Assembly (NCBI GenBank): GCA_002455655.1
Contig: DKLF01000148.1
Coordinates: 2,670-8,059, forward strand
Direction of reading: 5' to 3'
DNA length: 5,390 bases
From: Oscillibacter sp. UBA6647
Lineage (GTDB): Bacteria > Bacillota > Clostridia > Oscillospirales > Oscillospiraceae
Shown: piece after piece, positions 4,648 through 5,390 of the stretch
Numbering within the stretch: position 1 is the stretch's first letter
How the letters are laid out: each line of letters opens with the position of its first letter
The notes under the pieces: generated by a model
What the model was told of the DNA's origin: nothing
The model's database searches: none
The model's input: the letters and a program-made list of their open reading frames with translations, nothing else
Made by a program: the position numbers and the translations under genes

Positions 4648-5390
4648 ATGCGAAAGACAAAAATTGTCTGTACTCTGGGCCCCGCCACCGACAAGGAGGA
4701 GACGCTCCGTTCCATGCTGGAGGCCGGACTGAACGTGGCCCGGTTTAACTTTTCACACGGCACCCACGCCGAACACAAGGTGCGGCTGGACATGGTGAAA
4801 AAGCTTCGGAAGGAGCTGAATCTGCCCGTGGCCACCATGCTGGACACCAAGGGCCCCGAAATCCGTCTGCGGGATTTTAAGGACGGTCGCGTCCAACTGC
4901 AAGCGGGTCAGGAATTTACCCTCACCACCCGCGATGTTCCGGGGGACGAGCATATCTGTGCCGTCACCTATCGGGAACTTCCCGACGACGTGGTTTCCGG
5001 CGGCGCGATTTTGCTGGACGACGGGCTTATCTGTCTCACGGTACTGGAAATCAAAGGAGAAGATATCGTCTGCCGGGTGGAAAACGGCGGAAGCGTGAAA
5101 AATCACAAAGGGGTCAACGTCCCCGGCGTGCGCCTTTCCATGCCCTATCTCAGCCAGCGGGACCGGGAGGATATTCTCTTTGGCGTGGAGCAGGATTTTG
5201 ATTTTATTTCTGCCAGCTTCGTCCGCAGCGCGGCGGACGTGACGGATCTGCGCCGCCTGCTCAGCGCCGCCGGGTCCTCCATCCGTATCATCGCAAAAAT
5301 TGAAAATCAGGAGGGCGTGGATAATCTCTCCGAAATTCTCTCCGTGGCCGACGGGATTATGGTCGCCCGTGGCGACATGGGCGTGGAGAC
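4648..5390 (+). CDS. pyk: Pyruvate kinase, N-terminal part (cut by window end)
   Basis: Pyruvate kinase makes pyruvate and ATP from phosphoenolpyruvate and ADP in the last step of glycolysis. The first 247 codons are present, open to the window edge. Visible motifs are RKTKIVCTLGPAT (2-14), ARFNFSHG (31-38, with Arg32, Asn34 and Ser36 of the nucleotide and potassium site), LDTKGPEIR (65-73), NHKGVNVPG (152-160), FISASFVRS (186-194), IIAKIENQEGV (214-224, with the catalytic Lys217 and metal ligand Glu219) and MVARGDMGVE (238-247, metal ligand Asp243). The A domain is split by the mobile B domain (about 70-165), as usual. AAGGAGG at 4636-4642, 5 bases upstream, fixes the start. No key residue is missing. 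It has its own promoter and no visible link to upstream genes; the C-terminal regulatory domain lies beyond the window. Confidence 0.97.
   Translation, partial: MRKTKIVCTLGPATDKEETLRSMLEAGLNVARFNFSHGTHAEHKVRLDMVKKLRKELNLPVATMLDTKGPEIRLRDFKDGRVQLQAGQEFTLTTRDVPGDEHICAVTYRELPDDVVSGGAILLDDGLICLTVLEIKGEDIVCRVENGGSVKNHKGVNVPGVRLSMPYLSQRDREDILFGVEQDFDFISASFVRSAADVTDLRRLLSAAGSSIRIIAKIENQEGVDNLSEILSVADGIMVARGDMGVE

Overview
The window looks like chromosomal DNA of a GC-rich anaerobic Firmicute, most likely a gut Clostridia lineage such as Oscillospiraceae. The evidence is strong AGGAGG-type ribosome binding sites, sigma-A type promoters, hairpin-plus-T terminators, a Firmicute-style metNI/metQ methionine importer, a DUF378 protein and a clostridial-type DUF1015 protein. 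The genus is an inference. No mobile element, CRISPR array, rRNA or tRNA was seen.

Left part (1-1948, plus strand): the C-terminal end of MetN (ATPase), overlapped by metI (permease), then a terminator, then metQ (substrate-binding lipoprotein). Together they make a complete D/L-methionine ABC importer. The internal terminator and a possible weak promoter before metQ suggest metQ is expressed partly apart from metNI. A 16-bp perfect hairpin terminator closes the locus.

Middle (2070-3889, minus strand): a two-gene operon running toward the left. A well-matched promoter (3861-3889) drives a DUF1015 gene, which is followed after 39 bases by a glyoxalase-I-like VOC gene with all four metal ligands. 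A symmetric terminator at 2070-2097 ends the operon and faces the metQ terminator.

Right part (3890-5390, plus strand): a divergent small membrane protein of the DUF378 family, preceded by a 10-bp perfect inverted repeat. Next comes a 443-base gene-free stretch (4205-4647), then the first 247 codons of pyruvate kinase with its own promoter and ribosome binding site. The gene-free stretch is the most interesting part. It has several strong hairpins, and positions 4319-4491 can fold end to end into a rod about 173 nt long. The fold has a closing stem, a bubble whose right side holds a small hairpin, and two further collinear helices. This resembles the overall shape of 6S RNA, but neither its identity nor its strand can be proved from the sequence alone.
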